From Firmicutes bacterium ADurb.Bin153 (GTDB lineage Bacteria > Bacillota > DTU025 > MWDF01): a DNA stretch of 64,000 nucleotides. The stretch covers positions 1 to 64,000 of the forward strand of contig MWDF01000008.1 of assembly GCA_002070415.1 (NCBI GenBank), given 5' to 3'. A program made the translations under genes and the position numbers. Numbering within the stretch: position 1 is the first letter of the stretch; each line of letters starts with the position of its first letter. A model generated the notes under the pieces. The model did not search any database and was not told the DNA's origin. It worked only from the letters and a program-made list of their open reading frames with translations. Positions 61,155-64,000 of this stretch are shown piece by piece.

Positions 61155-62014
61155 CAGTCTGCCCCCCATCCCATAAGGCCCTTGGGCCGCACGATTACGA
61201 TCAGCACGTACGAGAGGAATATAAGCGCGTACTTGTACTCGGGGCCGATGTAGAAGCCCCCGAGGGTCTCGATTATGCCGATGAGTATCGCGCCGATAAG
61301 AGCGCCCTCCGTGCTGCCGAAGCCGCCAAGCGCCACCGCTACGAGGGCCACGAGCCCGAACATGGTTCCCACGTCGGGGAATATGTAATAGTAGCTTGCG
61401 AGCAGAGAGCCCGCCGCCCCGGCGCAGGCTATGCCGATGCCGAAGGCGATCGCGTTGAGCTTCTCCAGGTTTATGCCCATTAGCGATGCGGCCGACCTGT
61501 CTATCGATATGGCCTGTATGGCAAGGCCCGTCTTCGTCTTCCTGAGGAACCAGTAGATCAAAGCCGCCACTATAAGGCTACCGATGCTCGCCACGAGCTT
61601 GGGCAGTTCTATGAAAACCGACCCCAGCATGAAGGTCCCTTTGGAGATGGCTCCCTGGATGTTGCGGTAGTCGGGGCTCCAGAGGAACTGGGCCATGTTT
61701 ATGAAGAAGATCGAAAGCCCGAACGTCACAAGCATCCTCGCGAGGAAGGGCCCCTTCAAGACCCTGCTTATGACCAGCTTGTAAAGCATCATGCCGAAAC
61801 CGAACATTATCAAGGCTATTAGCGGAGTGCCTAGTACCGGGTCCAGGCCGACGTACGTATTGAGCCAGTAGCTGACGTACATGGCCAACATGACCAGGGC
61901 CCCGTGCGCGAAGTTCACTATCCCCATCACGCCGTATATCAGGCTCAGTCCCATGGACACGAGGCCGTATACGCAGCCCAGCAGCACCCCTCCTGTCAGG
62001 AGCTGGAGTATCAA
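61154..62014 (-). CDS. livH: LIV ABC transporter permease LivH
   Basis: 286 residues. GCVYGLVSMGLSLIYGVMGIVNFAHGALVMLAMYVSY (about 13-49) is the LivH N-terminal region, with coupling loop TKTGLAIQAISIDRSAASLMGINL (about 165-188). TTG start after AAGGGGTGG. Separated from the binding-protein gene by a hairpin. Confidence 0.94.
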   Translation of the reverse strand: MILQLLTGGVLLGCVYGLVSMGLSLIYGVMGIVNFAHGALVMLAMYVSYWLNTYVGLDPVLGTPLIALIMFGFGMMLYKLVISRVLKGPFLARMLVTFGLSIFFINMAQFLWSPDYRNIQGAISKGTFMLGSVFIELPKLVASIGSLIVAALIYWFLRKTKTGLAIQAISIDRSAASLMGINLEKLNAIAFGIGIACAGAAGSLLASYYYIFPDVGTMFGLVALVAVALGGFGSTEGALIGAILIGIIETLGGFYIGPEYKYALIFLSYVLIVIVRPKGLMGWGAD

Positions 62015-62057
62015 ATCAAACCACCCCTTGCGTTTTACGCAATCCTAATCTTTTGAG

Positions 62058-62089
62058 GGCGGGCCGTAACGCAAAAGGAACGGCCCGCC
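62058..62089 (-). terminator. Intercistronic hairpin after binding-protein gene
   Basis: Perfect 10-bp stem GGCGGGCCGT / ACGGCCCGCC (62058-62067, 62080-62089) with a twelve-base loop between the binding-protein gene and livH; no T-tract. Confidence 0.68.
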
Positions 62090-62107
62090 GTACAGTCGTC
62101 TATCGGC

Positions 62108-63373
62108 CTACTTGCTCCATGCGAAAGGATAGGAGTAAGGGACCGCCGCGAGGTTGAACGGCCACACGACCCTGAGTTTGCCGCCCTGGATCTGCAGGTA
62201 GAGGGACTTGGCCAGCGTGTTGTCATGCGTCACGGGGTCGAACTTCACGCCGTCATAGGCTGTGATCAGCGCGCTTGCGGGCATGTTGGTCTCGAGGAGG
62301 GCCTTCCTGATGTCCTCGGGCTTCGTCGACTTCGCGCGGTTGATCGCGTCTGCTATTACGAACGGGGCGGTGAAGCTGCGAGCCGCGTTGGGGCTCATGT
62401 CGCGCCCGTACTTCTTCTTGTAGAGCTCGTTGATCTTCGCCACGTAGGGCTTGCTGACCGAAAGGTCAAGGCCGTAGACTCCGCGCACGAATATCTTCTC
62501 GGCGTCGGCGCCGACGGTGCCCACATAGTTGGGGTCGAGGTAGCCGGCCATGCCGATGAATACCTTCGGGGCGACCTTCATGGCCTTCATGGTCTGGGTG
62601 AACAGGATGGCGTCGGAAACGTACGCGGCGTGGACTATGATGTCGGGGCTGGCTGCTTTTATCTTCAGCACTTCAGCCGAGACGTCGGTTGCCTTGTATA
62701 CGTAGGAGATGTCGGCGACCAGCTTGTATCCGTAGTGCGCCGCCCACTTCCTGAGCTCTACGGCCACGCTCGCGCCCCACTCGGTGTTCTCCCAGAGGAT
62801 GGCGAGCTTCTTAAGGTCGACCTTCTCCTTCTTCTCTATGTCGTTTACCATCTCGAGGGCGTTCTTGGCCTGGATGCCGTCGTGCGGGATGACCCTGAAG
62901 AACCACTGGAAACCGCGCTCGGTCAGGGTCGGCGACGTCGCGTCCGACAGCACGTACGGTATCTGGAGCCTCTCTGCGGCCATGCTCGTCGTCTTGACGA
63001 CTCCGCTCTGATAGCCTCCGAAGAACGCGCAGACCTTGGACTCGGTGATTATGCGCTCGGTCTCGGCCATGCCCACGGTGGCGTCTCCTCTGGAGTCTCC
63101 GACCACCAGTTCGAGCTTGGCTCCGCCAAGGCTGGGTATGCCGGCCGTCTTGGCGAACGGGAAGTCGATGTCGTATGAGTTGTTGATGATATCAAGGGCC
63201 ATCTCGACGCCGCTCATGCAGTCGGCGCCCGTGGTCGCGTTCGCTCCCGTCAGCGGATAGATTGTCCCAATCTTGATTGTCGCTGGAGCTGCGCTGCCCA
63301 TCATGGGAACGAACAGTACGGCCACCATCATGAACGCAAGGACGATCCTAACGACTAGACTGTTCTTCTTCAC
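62108..63373 (-). CDS. LIV-type ABC transporter substrate-binding protein
   Basis: 421 residues with signal peptide ([20 protein letters not shown], cleavage near 28). Mature start [34 protein letters not shown], then [15 protein letters not shown] and [25 protein letters not shown]. Longer than the other binding proteins here, and its loop differs (GDSRGD rather than YEDTQ or YDD). GTG start after GAGGAGGAG. First gene of the LIV/LarA operon. Confidence 0.92.
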   Translation of the reverse strand: MKKNSLVVRIVLAFMMVAVLFVPMMGSAAPATIKIGTIYPLTGANATTGADCMSGVEMALDIINNSYDIDFPFAKTAGIPSLGGAKLELVVGDSRGDATVGMAETERIITESKVCAFFGGYQSGVVKTTSMAAERLQIPYVLSDATSPTLTERGFQWFFRVIPHDGIQAKNALEMVNDIEKKEKVDLKKLAILWENTEWGASVAVELRKWAAHYGYKLVADISYVYKATDVSAEVLKIKAASPDIIVHAAYVSDAILFTQTMKAMKVAPKVFIGMAGYLDPNYVGTVGADAEKIFVRGVYGLDLSVSKPYVAKINELYKKKYGRDMSPNAARSFTAPFVIADAINRAKSTKPEDIRKALLETNMPASALITAYDGVKFDPVTHDNTLAKSLYLQIQGGKLRVVWPFNLAAVPYSYPFAWSK

Positions 63374-63457
63374 AATGACTCCTCCTCAGCGTAATATTCC
63401 GGAACTAACTTACCCGGGCTACTGAAGCAAAACTCCTGCTTGCCACCACCTCTTCCG

Positions 63458-64000
63458 CTATCTGTTCATAAGGTATCTCTTTGCGGCTTTCTCTACGTCC
63501 TTTATGTGCTTGAGCATGTGTTTCTCCGCCAGGGCCGCATCGCGCGAGCGTATGGCGGCCGTTATCAGCCCGTGGAAGTCAAGGGCCCTTTGCGCCGCGC
63601 CGGGCAGGCTTTGGATCTCCTGCACCTGCTCGTACAGCGCGTCCCTTATCGTATCCAAAGTAGCCACGATCACCGAGTTCTTCGATCCTTCCGCTATCGC
63701 CAGGTGGAATTCGAGGTCGTAATCGTTGAAAAGCCTGAGATTCCCCAGGCTTTGCTCCATCTTGTCTATTATCGCGTTCATCTTCCCGATGTCCTCTTCG
63801 GTGGCGCGCTGCGCGCAAAGGTGCGCAGCCTTAGGCTCGATGATCCTCCTCGCCTCGATGAGTTCCATCGTATCCACGCGTCCCATCGCGAGCATCGGGG
63901 TGAGCGGCTTCATGAACGAGCCGGGCATCAGCTCGGCCACGAAAGTGCCCCCGCCCTGCCTTACTGTGAGTAGGTCCATGAGGCTTAGCGTCCTTACGGC
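63458..64000 (-). CDS. FadR-type GntR-family regulator, 5' end missing
   Basis: 180 residues visible; the frame is open to the window edge, so the start and most of the DNA-binding domain lie outside. The visible part begins AVRTLSLMDLLTVRQGGGTFVAE, the wing of a GntR helix-turn-helix. The FCD ligand domain follows: ELIEARRIIEPKAAHLCAQRATEEDI (about 46-71), FHLAIAEGSKNSVIVATLDTI and DFHGLITAAIRSRDAALAEKHMLKHIKDV, whose Asp and His residues bind a metal and a carboxylate ligand. Upstream in the same direction as the LIV/larA operon, it probably regulates it in response to a hydroxy acid, as LldR-type members do. Confidence 0.9.
   Translation of the reverse strand, partial: AVRTLSLMDLLTVRQGGGTFVAELMPGSFMKPLTPMLAMGRVDTMELIEARRIIEPKAAHLCAQRATEEDIGKMNAIIDKMEQSLGNLRLFNDYDLEFHLAIAEGSKNSVIVATLDTIRDALYEQVQEIQSLPGAAQRALDFHGLITAAIRSRDAALAEKHMLKHIKDVEKAAKRYLMNR

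Noticed and set aside
1..64000. Search for tRNA, rRNA, insertion sequences, integrases, phage genes or CRISPR arrays
   Set aside because: None could be supported from reading the intergenic regions and the gene products.

Overview
The window looks like a chromosomal segment of a strictly anaerobic, fermenting bacterium. The signs are two [FeFe] hydrogenases, an electron-transferring-flavoprotein (ETF)/GlcD-type dehydrogenase complex, a phosphotransacylase plus acyl kinase pair for substrate-level ATP, a hybrid-cluster protein, and very many solute-binding-protein transporters: five LIV (branched-chain amino acid type) ABC systems and one TRAP system. Heavy use of AGG (Arg) and ATA (Ile) codons, frequent TTG/GTG starts behind strong GGAGG sites, and this gene mix suggest Synergistota. 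That is an inference from general knowledge; a clostridial relative is not excluded. No rRNA, tRNA, CRISPR array, phage or insertion sequence was seen.

Layout. (1) 1-8223, minus strand: a catabolic operon led by a DeoR regulator, then a TIM-barrel protein, a DHDPS/KDG-aldolase-like lyase, a flavin reductase-like protein, a cupin, an FGGY sugar kinase and a LIV transporter that runs off the left edge. (2) 8642-11146, minus: a split altronate/sulfolactate-lyase-type (UxaA/SuyAB family) enzyme and a second DeoR regulator. (3) 11570-12604, plus: a secreted carbohydrate-binding beta-helix protein of the Cthe_2159 type. (4) 12739-17501, minus: a stand-alone complete LIV amino-acid transporter. (5) 18257-19693, plus: a monomeric group-B [FeFe] hydrogenase, followed by a frameshifted secreted-protein remnant (20141-20784). 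(6) 20921-38226, minus: sixteen co-oriented genes, namely LIV transporter, two LarA-family proteins, an isopropylmalate/homocitrate-synthase-like enzyme, a second split UxaA/SuyAB pair, butyrate-type kinase and phosphotransacylase, a PucR regulator, and EtfB-EtfA-GlcD. An M20 amidohydrolase lies just upstream. (7) 39841-47485, minus: a sugar-phosphate isomerase/epimerase-like TIM barrel, a small hypothetical protein, then a TRAP transporter with an N-acylamino-acid-racemase-like enzyme, a PepT-like peptidase and a LacI regulator. (8) 48280-51776, plus: hydCBA, a trimeric NADH-linked [FeFe] hydrogenase. (9) 51928-57333: Rrf2 regulator with hybrid-cluster protein, CinA, CPBP protease, GNAT acetyltransferase. 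(10) 57447-64000, minus: a third LarA homologue with another complete LIV transporter and a FadR-type regulator cut by the right edge.

How it fits together. The cell imports amino acids and, I infer, 2-hydroxy or sugar acids. It epimerises them (LarA family), oxidises or dehydrates them (GlcD-Etf, UxaA/SuyAB family), captures ATP through acyl-CoA to acyl phosphate to acid (Ptb/Buk), and disposes of reducing equivalents as hydrogen through the hydrogenases. The region most likely to hold an undescribed pathway is the island at 20921-38226. A repeated theme is a strong hairpin just after the solute-binding-protein gene in each transporter operon.
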